From CAVSRC01 sp963830205 (GTDB lineage Bacteria > Pseudomonadota > Alphaproteobacteria > Rhizobiales > Kaistiaceae), in contig CAWHLP010000028.1 of the NCBI GenBank assembly GCA_963830205.1, positions 1 through 64,000 on the forward strand: a DNA stretch of 64,000 nt, given 5' to 3'. The notes under the pieces were generated by a model. It was given only the letters and a program-made list of their open reading frames with translations, had not been told where the DNA came from and searched no databases. The position numbers and the translations under genes are program-made. Shown here piece by piece: positions 1 to 9,863 of this stretch (positions are counted from its first letter, which is position 1; every line of letters begins with the position of its first letter).

Positions 1-579
1 GCCGGCGGCAGCGCGCATCCACACGGCAAGCGATGCCTGGACGCCCGTCTCCTTCCAGTGGCCGACGATGACCTTGCGGCGGATGCGCAGGCGCGCGCAC
101 ATGTGGCCGAACTCGCGGTCGCCGTGGGCCGACTGGTTGAGGTTCATGAAGTCCATGTCGATCGTCGACCAGGGGATGTCGCGACCGAACTGGGTGTGCA
201 GGTGACAGAGCGGCTTGGTCAGCCGGGTCAGCCCGCCGATCCACATCTTGGCGGGGCTGAAGGTGTGCATCCAGGTCACGACGCCGATGCAGTTCGGCGT
301 GGCGCTGGCCTCAATGAGGGTCTTCCTGATCTCATCCGGGGTGGTGACCACCGGCTTGAAGACGAGACGGATCGGCAGACCGGATTCACTCAGGCCGGCA
401 CACACCTGGCGTGCCTGAGAATCGACCTCGGCCAGCGTTTCCGGCCCATAGAGGTGTTGGCTACCGGTGACGAACCACGCCTCGAGCGGCGCGAAATCGA
501 TGGTGGCGGTAGCGGCTGGCATCCCCGAGGCTTTCGCCTGGCGGGGAGCGGCGGGTGTCTTTTTTGGTTGTGTGGACAT
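1..579 (-). CDS. araA: L-arabinose isomerase, N-terminal part (cut by window edge)
   Basis: Isomerises L-arabinose to L-ribulose in the cytoplasm, the first step of bacterial arabinose use. Only the first 193 codons are in the window; the gene runs off the left edge with the frame open. The translation starts MSTQPKKTPAAP and contains the family hallmark FVTGSQHLYGPETL, followed by VTWMHTFSPAKMW and a HTQFGRDIPW segment, all typical of the AraA N-terminal domain. The first ~25 residues are a variable leader. It is divergent from araD (693), so the two share the intergenic control region. Identification rests on clear motif recognition. Confidence 0.93.
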   Translation of the reverse strand, partial: MSTQPKKTPAAPRQAKASGMPAATATIDFAPLEAWFVTGSQHLYGPETLAEVDSQARQVCAGLSESGLPIRLVFKPVVTTPDEIRKTLIEASATPNCIGVVTWMHTFSPAKMWIGGLTRLTKPLCHLHTQFGRDIPWSTIDMDFMNLNQSAHGDREFGHMCARLRIRRKVIVGHWKETGVQASLAVWMRAAAG

Positions 580-692
580 CGGCTCGCGTTTCTTCCCAAT
601 GCATTGACAAGCATGCCTGGAGGCCTATTCATAATACAATAAGGCTAAAGCGGTTTGCCAGAGAAAATCCGCCAAACAATCGTGTCCTCCCC
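580..692. promoter_or_regulatory. Divergent araA/araD promoter region
   Basis: This 113-base gap separates the divergent araA and araD starts. A TTGACA box at 604-609 is followed at 16-base spacing by TATTCA (626-631), a plausible sigma-70 promoter reading towards araD. The sequence around 626-645 is clearly more AT-rich than the flanks. No regulator gene is adjacent, so the controlling factor is unknown. Confidence 0.45.
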
Positions 693-1397
693 ATGTTGCT
701 TGCCAATCTCCGCGAAAGAGTGGTGAAAGCGAACCAGGATCTGGTCCGCGAAGGCGTCGTCAAGTTCACCTTCGGCAATGTCAGCGGCATTGCCCGCGAG
801 GAGGGGCTGGTCGCCATCAAGCCGAGCGGCGTGCCCTATGACGAGCTGACCCCGGCGACGATCGTCGTCACCGACCTCGACGGACGGGTGGTCGACAGCA
901 ATCTCAGGCCCTCGTCCGATCTGCCCACCCACCTGGCGCTCTACAAGGCGTTCCCCAATATCGGCGGCGTCGCCCACACCCATTCGGAATTCGCCACCTC
1001 CTGGGCGCAGGCGCGGCGGCCGATCCCCTGCCTCGGCACCACCCACGGCGACTACTTCTACGGCGCCGTGCCGGTGACCGACGACATGACGGCAGAGGAA
1101 ATCGCCGGCGAATACGAGAAGGAGACGGGGGTGGTGATCGTGCGCAAGTTCCGCGATCTCGACCTCGATCCCGACGAGGTTCCGGTGGTGCTGGTTGCCC
1201 ATCACGGGCCGTTTGCCTGGGGCAAGGACGCCGACGATGCGGTGCACAATGCGGCTGCCCTCGAATACATCGCGCGCATGGCCTCGCACACCTTCGCCGT
1301 CAATCCGCAGGCGCAGCCGCTGTCGCGCGAACTGCACGACAAGCACTTCTTCCGCAAGCACGGTGCCGGGGCCTATTACGGGCAGCCGAAGGGCTGA
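693..1397 (+). CDS. araD: L-ribulose-5-phosphate 4-epimerase (class II aldolase family)
   Basis: Converts L-ribulose 5-phosphate to D-xylulose 5-phosphate, the last dedicated step of arabinose catabolism. The 234-residue protein has the class II aldolase/adducin fold: the N-terminal LVREGVVKFTFGNVSGI phosphate-binding segment, IKPSGVPYDEL, the metal-ligand motif VAHTHSEFA, and the family-specific SW(A)QARRPIPCLGTTHGDYF stretch. A VAHHGPFAWG segment supplies the third zinc histidine and the C terminus has the usual HGAGAYYGQ. An upstream in-frame extension to 555 is open but runs into the control region and araA, so the ATG at 693, where homology begins, was chosen. Divergent to araA. Confidence 0.93.
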   Translation: MLLANLRERVVKANQDLVREGVVKFTFGNVSGIAREEGLVAIKPSGVPYDELTPATIVVTDLDGRVVDSNLRPSSDLPTHLALYKAFPNIGGVAHTHSEFATSWAQARRPIPCLGTTHGDYFYGAVPVTDDMTAEEIAGEYEKETGVVIVRKFRDLDLDPDEVPVVLVAHHGPFAWGKDADDAVHNAAALEYIARMASHTFAVNPQAQPLSRELHDKHFFRKHGAGAYYGQPKG

Positions 1398-1599
1398 AAC
1401 TGGCACGACAAGAGCCGCCGCGACACCACTGCGCCTTCGATCTTTGATAGGAAGCTGCTAGCGGTTCTTTAGAAAGACTGGGAGGAACGACAGCCATGGC
1501 CATAGTGGCGGGAAGCGCACGCTCAGCGCGCGCACCGCGGTTCTCGGCTCCAGCGTCTTGCCGGTCGGTGCGGACATCAGGCAAGGGAGTTGATGAGCG

Positions 1600-3202
1600 A
1601 TGACGCAGCAGGGCAGGGGCGCGGCCACGGCGATTGCCGAGGGCCAGACATCTCTGGGCGTTGAACTGGGGTCCACCAACATCAAGGCGTGCCTCATCGG
1701 GCCGGACCACCAGGTTCTGGCTACCGGCAACCACGTCTGGGAGAACCAGTTCGTCGACCGCCTGTGGACCTATTCCGAGGCGGCGATCTGGAGCGGCCTC
1801 CAGGCCGCCGTCGCCAGCCTGATGGCCAATGTCGAGACGCGCCACGGCGTGGCTTTGACCCGCATCGGCGCCCTGGGTTTCTCGGCGATGATGCACGGCT
1901 ATCTGGCGTTCGATGCCAACGGCCGCCTGCTCGTCCCGTTCCGCACCTGGCGCAACACCAATACCGAACGCGCCGCGGCGGAGCTGACCAAGGCGCTCCG
2001 CTTCAATCTACCGCTGCGCTGGTCGGCCTCGCATCTGTATCAGGCGGTCATCGACGAGGAGCCGCACGTCGTCGATGTCGACTACATCACGACGCTCTCC
2101 GGCTATGTCCACTGGCGCCTGACGGGGCGCAAGGTGCTGGGCGTGGGCGACGCTTCGGGCATGTTCCCGATCGACCCGGCGACCCACGATTTCGACGCGC
2201 CGATGCTCAAGCGCTTCGGCGAGATGGTGGCCGCCCGCCGGCCGGGCCTCGACGCCGCCGCGCTCTTCCCCAAGGTGCTGGTTGCCGGCGAGGATGCCGG
2301 AACGCTCACCGCAGAGGGCGCCGCCCTGCTCGATCCGACCGGCAGGCTGCAACCGGGCGTGCCGGTGTGCCCGCCCGAGGGCGACGCCGGCACGGGCATG
2401 GTCGCCACCAACGCGGTCGCCCAGCGCACCGGCAATATCAGCGCCGGCACGTCGATCTTCGCCATGGTGGTGCTCGAAAAGCCCCTGACCGCGGTGCATG
2501 AGGAACTCGACATCGTCACCACGCCGGCGGGCGACCTGGTGGCGATGGTCCACTGCAACAACGGCGCCAGCGAACTTGGGACCTGGGCCGGCGTGTTCAC
2601 CGAGTTTGCCAAGGCGATCGGTGCGAAGGCGGATGCCAACGCCGTCTTCGGCGCGCTGTTCGGCGCGGCGCTCGAGGGCGAAGCGGACGGTGGCGGGCTG
2701 CTCGCCTACAACTACCTTGCCGGCGAGCCGATCACCGGCCTCGACCGAGGGGCGTCCGCTGGTCGTGCGCACGCCCGGGAGCCGCCTGACGCTCGCCAAC
2801 TTCATGCGCACCCAGCTTTACGCCGCCTTCGGCACGTTGAGCCTGGGCATGAACGTGCTGCACGGCGAAGGCGTGAAGCTCAATTCGATGTTCGCGCATG
2901 GCGGCATGTTTCGGACCGCGGGGGTTGCGCAGCGTCTGCTGGCGGCGGCCATCGGCGCGCCGGTGACGGTGGGCGACACGGCGAGCGAAGGCGGCGCCTG
3001 GGGCATTGCGGTGCTCGCCGAATACCTGCGCACTGGCGCGAAAGAGAGCCTCGGCGACTACCTCGGGACCCATGTGTTCGCGAGCGCCAAGCTGGACCTG
3101 GCGAAGCCGGACCCCGCCGATGTGGCCGGCTACGCCAAGTGGCTCGAGCAGTACAAGGCAGGACTGGCGATCGAGAAGGCGGCGACAGAGGCGATCAGCT
3201 AG
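1600..3202 (+). CDS. FGGY-family carbohydrate kinase (ribulokinase/xylulokinase-like), frameshifted
   Basis: Probably the ATP-dependent kinase that phosphorylates L-ribulose between AraA and AraD; the position between araD and galK supports this, but family sequence alone does not separate ribulose from xylulose. The N terminus has the FGGY ATP-binding signature LGVELGSTNIKACLIG, and TGNISAGTSIFAMVVLE marks the second domain. The frame breaks near 2745: the first frame loses homology after EPITGL, and the +1-shifted frame resumes with EGRPLVVRTPGSRLTLANF and ends at 3202. One inserted base (or two missing) explains it. The corrected length of about 534 residues is normal for the family, so a sequencing error is as likely as a real mutation. 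Confidence 0.8.
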
Positions 3203-3306
3203 CCGCTCCCCAATGCCGGACGGTGGCGGCGAGTTTGGCGACGTGCTACCGACCCTGATCAAGGTCGCCAGCAGGCAGGTTTCGACGTCAGTCGGGGAGA
3301 TATGAC

Positions 3307-4464
3307 ATGGCCGGTCAGGGGCGCATCGGCGAGGCATTCCGCAACGCCTTCGGCGGCGAGCCGCAGGTCTACCGCGCGCCCGGCCGGGTCAACCTGATCG
3401 GCGAGCACACCGACTACAACGACGGCTTCGTGCTGCCGGCGGCGCTCGACGTGGCCACTTGGGCCGCGATTGCGCCGCGTAGCGACCGGACGCTCCGTGT
3501 CCGCTCGCTGATGAAGGGCGAAACGGTCAGCTTCGACCTCGACGAGGCGAACCCCAAGGCACGCAAGCACTGGAGCGACTATGTGCGCGGCGTCGCCTGG
3601 GTGCTGGAGACGGTCGGCGGCCATCGCCTGAAGGGCGCCGACCTGTTGATCGACAGCACGGTGCCGCTTGGCTCCGGCCTGTCCTCTTCGGCCGCGCTGG
3701 AAGTGGCGACCGGCTATGCGCTGCTCAAGAACAGCGGGCTCACGGTCGACCTGACCAGGCTGGCGCTCGCGGCCCAAAAGGCCGAGAACGACTATGTCGG
3801 TATGCGCTGCGGCATCATGGATCAGTTCATCGCCTGCCACGGCGCCGAGGGCCATGCCCTGCTCATCGACTGCCGCAGCCTCGAGCGTCGGCTGGTGCCG
3901 ATCGATGCCAGCGTGCGGCTGGTGATCTCCAACACCATGGTCCACCACCAGCACGCCGCCGGCGAATACAACCTCCGCCGGCATGATTGCGAGGAGGGCG
4001 TCAGGCGCCTCTCGGCGGCGCTGCCCGGCATCAAGGCGCTGCGCGACGTGACGCTCGACCAGCTCGAGGCCCACAAGGACCTGTTGACGCCGGTGATCTA
4101 TCGCCGTTGCCGCCATGTGGTGAGCGAGAACGAGCGCACGGTGCGTGCCGCCGACGCGCTTGCCGCCGGCGATGTCGCCCAGTTCGGTCGGCTGATGAAC
4201 GAATCGCATGTCTCCATGCGCGACGACTTCGAGATCTCCTGCCGCGAGGTCGACGAGATGGTGGCGCTCAACCAGGCGGTCGACGGGGTCCATGGGGCGC
4301 GCATGACCGGCGGCGGTTTCGGCGGCTGCACGATCAGCCTGGTCGAGGCGGGCGCGGTGGAGGACTTCCGCCGGCGCGTGGCCAAGGGCTACGAGGCAGC
4401 CACCGGACTGAAGCCGCAGATCTTCACCTCGACGGCTGGTGCCGGCGTCGGCGAGGCCGTCTGA
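3307..4464 (+). CDS. galK: Galactokinase
   Basis: Phosphorylates D-galactose to galactose 1-phosphate with ATP (Leloir pathway, cytoplasm). The 385-residue protein is a GHMP kinase. The galactokinase signature with GRVNLIGEHTDYNDG lies at about residues 26-40, the GHMP ATP-binding motif LGSGLSSSAA at 121-130, and the C-terminal MTGGGFGGCTI motif near residue 335. The ATG at 3307 is preceded by a GGGGAGA ribosome-binding site. The stop codon overlaps the galT start by one base (TGATG), so the two genes are translationally coupled. Confidence 0.96.
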   Translation: MAGQGRIGEAFRNAFGGEPQVYRAPGRVNLIGEHTDYNDGFVLPAALDVATWAAIAPRSDRTLRVRSLMKGETVSFDLDEANPKARKHWSDYVRGVAWVLETVGGHRLKGADLLIDSTVPLGSGLSSSAALEVATGYALLKNSGLTVDLTRLALAAQKAENDYVGMRCGIMDQFIACHGAEGHALLIDCRSLERRLVPIDASVRLVISNTMVHHQHAAGEYNLRRHDCEEGVRRLSAALPGIKALRDVTLDQLEAHKDLLTPVIYRRCRHVVSENERTVRAADALAAGDVAQFGRLMNESHVSMRDDFEISCREVDEMVALNQAVDGVHGARMTGGGFGGCTISLVEAGAVEDFRRRVAKGYEAATGLKPQIFTSTAGAGVGEAV

Positions 4465-5516
4465 TGCCGCCCAAGATGTCCTTCCTCGAAACCTCGTCGC
4501 ATCGCCGCTTCAACCCGCTTTCCGGCGAATGGGTGCTGGTCTCGCCCCACCGCACTCAGCGGCCGTGGCAGGGCCAGACCGAGAAGACCGCCGAGCCGGC
4601 GGGGCTCGCCTACGATCCCCAGTGTTATCTCTGCCCGGGCAACCACCGCGCCCACGACGCGGTCAACCCGGCCTACGCGCACACCTTCGTCTTCGACAAC
4701 GACTTTCCGGCGCTGCTCACCGGCAGCGGCGGCCGGCTCGACAATCACGGGCTGATGGTGGCGGAGGAGGAGCCGGGCGTCTGCCGGGTGATCTGCTTCT
4801 CGCCGCGTCACGACCTGACGCTGGCGCGGATGGCGGTGGCCGATATCGAGCGGGTCATCGCCGTGTGGCGCGAGCAGTACCGCGAGCTCGGCGCCATGGA
4901 GGCCATCGGCGCGGTGCAGATCTTCGAGAACCGCGGCGCCATGATGGGGGCGAGCAACCCGCACCCGCACTGCCAGGTGTGGGCGACGCGGTCGCTCCCC
5001 AACGAGATGGCCAAGGAGCTCGCCACGCAGGCCGCCTATTGGCGCCAGCACGGCTCTGCCCTGCTCATCGACTATCTGAGGCTCGAACGGGAGGCGGGCG
5101 AGCGCATCATCTTCGAGAACGAGCATTTCACCGTGCTGGTGCCGTTCTGGGCGGTGTGGCCGTTCGAGACGATGGTGCTGCCCCGGCGGCACGTCGCCTC
5201 GCTCGACGAGCTGAGGGCGGCGGAGGTAACCGCCCTTGCCGCGGCGCTCAAGGAGCTGACGACCCGCTACGACAACCTGTTCGAGACGTCGTTCCCCTAT
5301 TCGATGGGCTTCCACCAGATGCCCACCGACGGCGAAGCCCACCCGGAATGGCTGCTCCACGCGCATTTCCTGCCGCCACTGCTGCGCTCGGCGACGGTGA
5401 GGAAGTTCATGGTCGGCTTCGAGCTGCTCGGCACGCCGCAGCGCGACATCACGCCGGAAGCCGCGGCCCAGCGGCTGCGTGAGGTTTCCGCCACCCACTA
5501 TCGCGATCGAAGCTGA
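4464..5516 (+). CDS. galT: Galactose-1-phosphate uridylyltransferase
   Basis: Transfers UMP from UDP-glucose to galactose 1-phosphate, the second Leloir step. The 350-residue protein has the HIT-superfamily active site HPH at 167-169 (context SNPHPHCQVW), a zinc-site pair C54/C57 in the QCYLCPGN motif, and the N-terminal RRFNPLSGEWVLVSPHR signature. The start ATG at 4464 overlaps the galK stop. A longer upstream frame in the galK antiphase was rejected. No UDP-galactose 4-epimerase is present here, so galE must lie elsewhere. Confidence 0.96.
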   Translation: MPPKMSFLETSSHRRFNPLSGEWVLVSPHRTQRPWQGQTEKTAEPAGLAYDPQCYLCPGNHRAHDAVNPAYAHTFVFDNDFPALLTGSGGRLDNHGLMVAEEEPGVCRVICFSPRHDLTLARMAVADIERVIAVWREQYRELGAMEAIGAVQIFENRGAMMGASNPHPHCQVWATRSLPNEMAKELATQAAYWRQHGSALLIDYLRLEREAGERIIFENEHFTVLVPFWAVWPFETMVLPRRHVASLDELRAAEVTALAAALKELTTRYDNLFETSFPYSMGFHQMPTDGEAHPEWLLHAHFLPPLLRSATVRKFMVGFELLGTPQRDITPEAAAQRLREVSATHYRDRS

Positions 5517-5532
5517 AAGGCCGGTTGGACGA

Positions 5533-5564
5533 AAGGCCCTTCCCCGCAGATGGGAAAGGGCCTT
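5533..5564. terminator. Bidirectional hairpin terminator between galT and the sugar permease
   Basis: AAGGCCCTT (5533-5541) pairs with AAGGGCCTT (5556-5564), and three further C-G pairs follow across one mismatch, closing a seven-base loop. It lies 16 bases after the galT stop and just beyond the end of the convergent permease gene at 5582, so it can serve both operons. No long T-run follows. Confidence 0.6.
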
Positions 5565-5581
5565 CCGGGTAGTGCCCCAGG

Positions 5582-6583
5582 CTAGTCGCGCCGGCGCAGC
5601 ATCACGGCATAGACGCTCACCGAGATGGTGATCAGCAAGCCGTAGATGAACTGCGTCCAGAAGCCGGTCAGATGGACGGCGATGATGCCGGGCTCGAGCG
5701 AGGCGATGATCAGCACGCCGACGAAGGTGCCGATCATGGTGCCCTTGCCGCCGAACACCGAGGTGCCACCGATGAAGACGGCGGCGAGCGTGGTCAGCAG
5801 GTAGCCGTCGCCGGTGGTCGCCCAGAAAAAGGTGAGCTGGTTGAGGATGAAGACCACCGACAGCGCTGCCGACACGCCGACGATGACGAAGCACATGGTC
5901 TTCACGAAATCGACGCGGATGCCCATCATGCGGGCGCTCGCCTCGTTGTCGCCGATGAACAGGACGTGGCTGCCGAACGAATGGCGCTTGTAGATCAGGC
6001 CAAGCACGATGGAACCGACGACGAACCAGATGAACTGGGCGGGAATGATGCCGAAGAGCTCGCCGGTGAAGAACGGATGGATCGGGTTTGCGGTGATCTG
6101 CGAGATCGGGATGCCGTGACCCTGGGTCACGACGTTTGTCAGGCCGCGCCACAGGAACATGGTGCCGATGGTCGCCACGATCGACGGAATGCCTACCTTG
6201 GTGACGAGCAGCCCGTTCATCAGACCGATCACGGCGCCGGTCGCCAGGCAGAGGAACAGTGCGATGAGGAAGCTGTTGGTGGCGAGATAGGATGAAGCGA
6301 ATACCCAGCCGGAGAAGCCGGCCGCCGAAGGGAAGCTCAGATCGATTTCGCCAAGCGTGACGATGAAGGTCGCCGACATCGCCATGAGCCCGAAGAACGG
6401 GATCGAGATCATGAACGAGCGGTAGATGTTGAAGCTGAGATAGGTTCCCGGGGCGGCGATGATGAAGACCGCGTAGAGCACCACCAGCAGCCCGATGATG
6501 CTGATCTGGAACCGGTAGGTGTGGATGAACCTCCGGCTGAACAGCGCCGGGGCGTGGGGTTGGCTTTGTGTTGTCGTGGTCAC
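5582..6583 (-). CDS. CUT2-type sugar ABC transporter permease
   Basis: Inner-membrane subunit of a ribose/xylose/galactose-type (RbsC family) importer. The 333-residue protein is strongly hydrophobic with about 8-10 membrane segments, beginning with a helix near residues 28-48. It has the family features TLGEIDLSFP in the substrate path and AAVFIGGTSVFGGKGTM near the C terminus. It is the last gene of the three-gene importer (binding protein 8434, ATPase 7353), five bases downstream of the ATPase stop. With araA, araD, galK and galT upstream and convergent, L-arabinose or D-galactose is the likeliest cargo; this is inference from context. Confidence 0.88.
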   Translation of the reverse strand: MTTTTQSQPHAPALFSRRFIHTYRFQISIIGLLVVLYAVFIIAAPGTYLSFNIYRSFMISIPFFGLMAMSATFIVTLGEIDLSFPSAAGFSGWVFASSYLATNSFLIALFLCLATGAVIGLMNGLLVTKVGIPSIVATIGTMFLWRGLTNVVTQGHGIPISQITANPIHPFFTGELFGIIPAQFIWFVVGSIVLGLIYKRHSFGSHVLFIGDNEASARMMGIRVDFVKTMCFVIVGVSAALSVVFILNQLTFFWATTGDGYLLTTLAAVFIGGTSVFGGKGTMIGTFVGVLIIASLEPGIIAVHLTGFWTQFIYGLLITISVSVYAVMLRRRD

Positions 6584-6588
6584 GGGTT

Positions 6589-7353
<765 letters not shown>

Positions 7354-7386
7354 CGATCAACACACATAACGTGCTGGAGGCAGGAT

Positions 7387-7418
7387 GAGGCGGAGCGCCA
7401 GGTTTGACGCTCCGCCTC
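7387..7418. terminator. Intercistronic hairpin between sugar-binding protein and ATPase genes
   Basis: GAGGCGGAGCG (7387-7397) and CGCTCCGCCTC (7408-7418) form a perfect 11-base stem with a 10-base loop. It lies between the binding-protein stop (7448) and the ATPase start (7353). There is no U-run on the transcribed strand, so it is more likely an mRNA-stabilising or attenuating element than a full terminator. Similar hairpins follow two other binding-protein genes in this window. Confidence 0.55.
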
Positions 7419-7447
7419 GGGTTTCTTGCTGTCGGTCGCCAGGATGC

Positions 7448-8434
7448 CTAGCGGACGCCTTCCTTGGCGAGAGCCGCCACCGCCGCGATGTTGTCCTTGG
7501 TGATCAGGGACGAAGCGGTGTCGATGTTCATGCCGGCGAAGCCCCACTTCGAGGTGAGGTACATCTGGATGACCGGCAGGAAGCCCTCGAGGAAGGGCTG
7601 CTGGTCCTCGACCACCGCGATGTAGCCGTCCTCGATGCCCTTGACGATCGGGGCCGAGAGGTCAAAGCCGGCGCCGCAGATCTCGCCCGGCTTCTTGTTG
7701 GCCGCCTGCAGATAGGCAGGAATGGTGGCCGTCAGAGCGCCGTGATCGGTGATGATCGCCTTGAGGTCGGGGTTGGACGCCGCGACGCTGGCGAACACCG
7801 GGATGCCCTGGGTCGAGTCGGCGTTGATGGCGTCGGAAATCTCCTGGTACACGACCTTCACGCCGGCCGCCTTCATGGCGTCCAGCACGCCCTGGGTGCG
7901 CTGGCCACGGCCGGCCTGACCGAGCAGACCCCATACGAAGGCGGTGTCGCCTTCCTTCAGGCCGCAGGCCTTCACGGCCCCGGTGCCCAGAGTCTTGCCG
8001 GCGGCGAGCAGGTCCGCAGCACCGGCATAGCCGAAGCCGTCGGCCTGATACTGGGCCAGCTTGTTGGGCAGGGGAACGTTCGAATCGGTGACGATGATGC
8101 CGGCCGCCCTGGCCTGGTCGATCAGCGGTCCAAGGGCCTCTTCGCCCGGATGCCCCATGATCGAAATGCCCGTGGGCTTGCGAGCGATCGCCTCGCTGAA
8201 CTGCTGGACCATCTTCTGCGGGTTCCAGTCGGACCACACGTAGTCCACCTGGCAGCCCGTCAGGTCCGCCGCAGCCTTGGCACCGGCGTAAACAATCGAA
8301 GCAAACGGACCGCCCTCAGGTCCGCCAGGGAAGAACACGAAGTTCTTGCCGGCGCAGCTGAGGTCGGCAGCAGCATACGCGCTCGGGCTCGCCATAAAGG
8401 CGCACACGCCCGCTACTACCAGCCACTTCTTCAT
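7448..8434 (-). CDS. Sugar ABC transporter substrate-binding protein
   Basis: Periplasmic binding protein of the CUT2-type importer. The 328-residue protein starts MKKWLVVAGVCAF with a cleavable signal peptide ending near AYAA (residue 22). The remainder is a periplasmic-binding-protein type I fold with the usual repeats: FASIVYAGAKAAADLTG, a PTGISIMGHPGEEALGPLIDQARAAGI segment, and ITDHGALTATIPAYLQA. It is first in the operon. An inverted repeat lies about 50 bases upstream of the start (8484-8499). The sugar cannot be told from the sequence; the adjacent arabinose and galactose genes are the best hint. Confidence 0.88.
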   Translation of the reverse strand: MKKWLVVAGVCAFMASPSAYAAADLSCAGKNFVFFPGGPEGGPFASIVYAGAKAAADLTGCQVDYVWSDWNPQKMVQQFSEAIARKPTGISIMGHPGEEALGPLIDQARAAGIIVTDSNVPLPNKLAQYQADGFGYAGAADLLAAGKTLGTGAVKACGLKEGDTAFVWGLLGQAGRGQRTQGVLDAMKAAGVKVVYQEISDAINADSTQGIPVFASVAASNPDLKAIITDHGALTATIPAYLQAANKKPGEICGAGFDLSAPIVKGIEDGYIAVVEDQQPFLEGFLPVIQMYLTSKWGFAGMNIDTASSLITKDNIAAVAALAKEGVR

Positions 8435-8483
8435 TACTCTCTCCCTCCAATGTGCAGGAGCAATCCTGCTCCTCTCCCGGTAG

Positions 8484-8499
8484 CATCATTAGTATGATG
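8484..8499. promoter_or_regulatory. Inverted-repeat operator upstream of the sugar-binding protein gene
   Basis: CATCAT-TAGT-ATGATG is a six-base perfect inverted repeat about 50 bases upstream of the start at 8434. It sits in an AT-rich stretch (8480-8530) that also has partial repeats of GATAT/ATATC. Position and symmetry suggest an operator; the regulator is unknown. Confidence 0.4.
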
Positions 8500-8531
8500 A
8501 TATTTGAGGTATATCAAATCCTATCGTAGGA

Positions 8532-8925
8532 TCAATCCACGTTGAGCGGCGGTTCCCCATCGACATAGCGGCGGACTTCCTCGGCGATCATCGCCGCCGA
8601 GCGATCGAAGGTCTGCAGCGACGCACCGGCGATGTGCGGCGTCAGGGTGACGTTGGGGAGGCGGAGCAGCGGCAGGTCCGGCGGCACCGGTTCGGCGGCG
8701 AAGGTCTCCAGCCCGGCGCCGCGGATCCTGTTGTTGGCAAGCGTTTCGTAGAGGGCGGCATAGTCGACCAGCGGCCCGCGCGCGGTGTTGATGAGATAGG
8801 CCGAGGGCTTCATCAAAGCGAGTTCGCGGCGGCCGATGAAGTCGGTCGTCTCCGCCGTCACGCAGGCGGCAGGCTGACGATATCCGCTTCGGCGAGCAGC
8901 GCGTCGAGCGCTACCGACGCCCAAG
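8532..8925 (-). pseudogene. C-terminal remnant of a D-2-hydroxyacid dehydrogenase
   Basis: The minus strand encodes the C-terminal part of a D-isomer-specific 2-hydroxyacid dehydrogenase (phosphoglycerate dehydrogenase-like): a LLAEADIVSL segment, then VTAETTDFIGRREL, the catalytic-domain motif INTARGPLVDYAALYETL, and PNVTLTPHIAGAS with the catalytic histidine. The N-terminal substrate domain and most of the NAD-binding domain, about 200 residues, are missing. The frame also shifts near 8866, between DIVSL and VTAETT. There is no start codon or normal 5' end, so this is a decayed fragment. An intact protein of the same family lies at 13239. Confidence 0.75.
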
Positions 8926-9021
8926 CCCCGATTACATTGGGCACTGCGCCAGAGATGTGCCGTCCCCTTGCCAATCCCACCAATGTGGAGCAAAATTACC
9001 AAAATTCGACCGCGAGGTTCG

Positions 9022-9708
9022 ATGTTGAGAGACCTCTTTGAGCCAGTCGGGTGCGCGCTTGACCTCAACGCCGGCACCATGACCAACCAGACCGGCCGCT
9101 ACACCAAGGTTTTTCGCGATCTTGAGGGGCTCTATGCGGACGGCGATGCCTTCGCCGACATGCGGCCGCAATGGGCTGATCGGCCGGTCTATGACGTCGC
9201 CGAATTTCGGCCGCGCGAGACATGCGGCGATCTCATCTTCGGCCTGACGCGCATGGTGCCGGGCAAGGTCGGCGACGAGTTCTTCATGACCCGCGGCCAT
9301 ATCCACCAGAACGCGGGCAGGCCGGAGATCTACTACGGCCAGAGGGGCCGCGGCGTGATGCTGCTGGAATCACCGGAAGGCGCCGTCCGCACCGTGCCGA
9401 TCGGCCCGATGACCGTCTGCTACGTGCCGCCCTTCTGGATTCACCGGTCGGTCAATGTCGGCGGCGACGACCTGTTGATGCTCTTCTGCTACCCAGCCGA
9501 TGCCGGTCACGACTACGGGATCATCGAGCGCTCCGGCGGCATGCGCGTGCGCATCGTCGACGACGGCAGGGGCGGGTGGCGCGAGAGCGCCAATCCGGCA
9601 TGGACCCCGCGCGGCGAGGCGGCGCGCGCGGCCCTCTATCGCCGCGGCGTGCCGCCGGCGGAAAGCCGGCCGGGGCTGGCGCCGCAAGGCGTGATGAGCG
9701 GCGGATGA
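9022..9708 (+). CDS. Cupin-type glucose-6-phosphate isomerase family protein
   Basis: Predicted metal-dependent isomerase of the archaeal/cupin phosphoglucose-isomerase family, interconverting an aldose and ketose phosphate. The 228-residue form begins MLRDLFEPVGCAL. The cupin metal site is clear: TRGHIHQNAGRPEIYYGQRGRGVMLLE is the conserved H-x-H...E...G-x-G pattern, with a second histidine in PPFWIHRSVN. The ATG at 9022 was preferred to 8968, which adds an unconserved lead. It is followed by an RpiR regulator and a DeoC-like aldolase, so the true substrate may be another sugar phosphate. Confidence 0.8.
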   Translation: MLRDLFEPVGCALDLNAGTMTNQTGRYTKVFRDLEGLYADGDAFADMRPQWADRPVYDVAEFRPRETCGDLIFGLTRMVPGKVGDEFFMTRGHIHQNAGRPEIYYGQRGRGVMLLESPEGAVRTVPIGPMTVCYVPPFWIHRSVNVGGDDLLMLFCYPADAGHDYGIIERSGGMRVRIVDDGRGGWRESANPAWTPRGEAARAALYRRGVPPAESRPGLAPQGVMSGG

Positions 9709-9819
9709 CGCGGCGGAACGGTCGGCGGATGGCCCTCCGCGCCCAGCGCCGGCGAAAGGGAAGCTTGCGAAATTTGTCGCGCCACCCGCATCATGGGAAC
9801 GAAGTCACCCCCATCGGCA

Positions 9820-9844
9820 GGTTTCGAGACGAGACGACGAAACC
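9820..9844. promoter_or_regulatory. Inverted repeat in front of the RpiR gene
   Basis: GGTTTCG (9820-9826) and CGAAACC (9838-9844) form an inverted repeat with an 11-base spacer ending 19 bases before the regulator start. It could be an autoregulatory operator or a leader hairpin. Position is the only support. Confidence 0.25.
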
Positions 9845-9863
9845 GGCAGTGATCGAGCCCTAG

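Noticed and set aside
4389..6152. A 587-residue minus-strand open frame over galT
   Set aside because: It lies antisense to galT and out of phase with the permease gene, with no domain; a GC-driven shadow.
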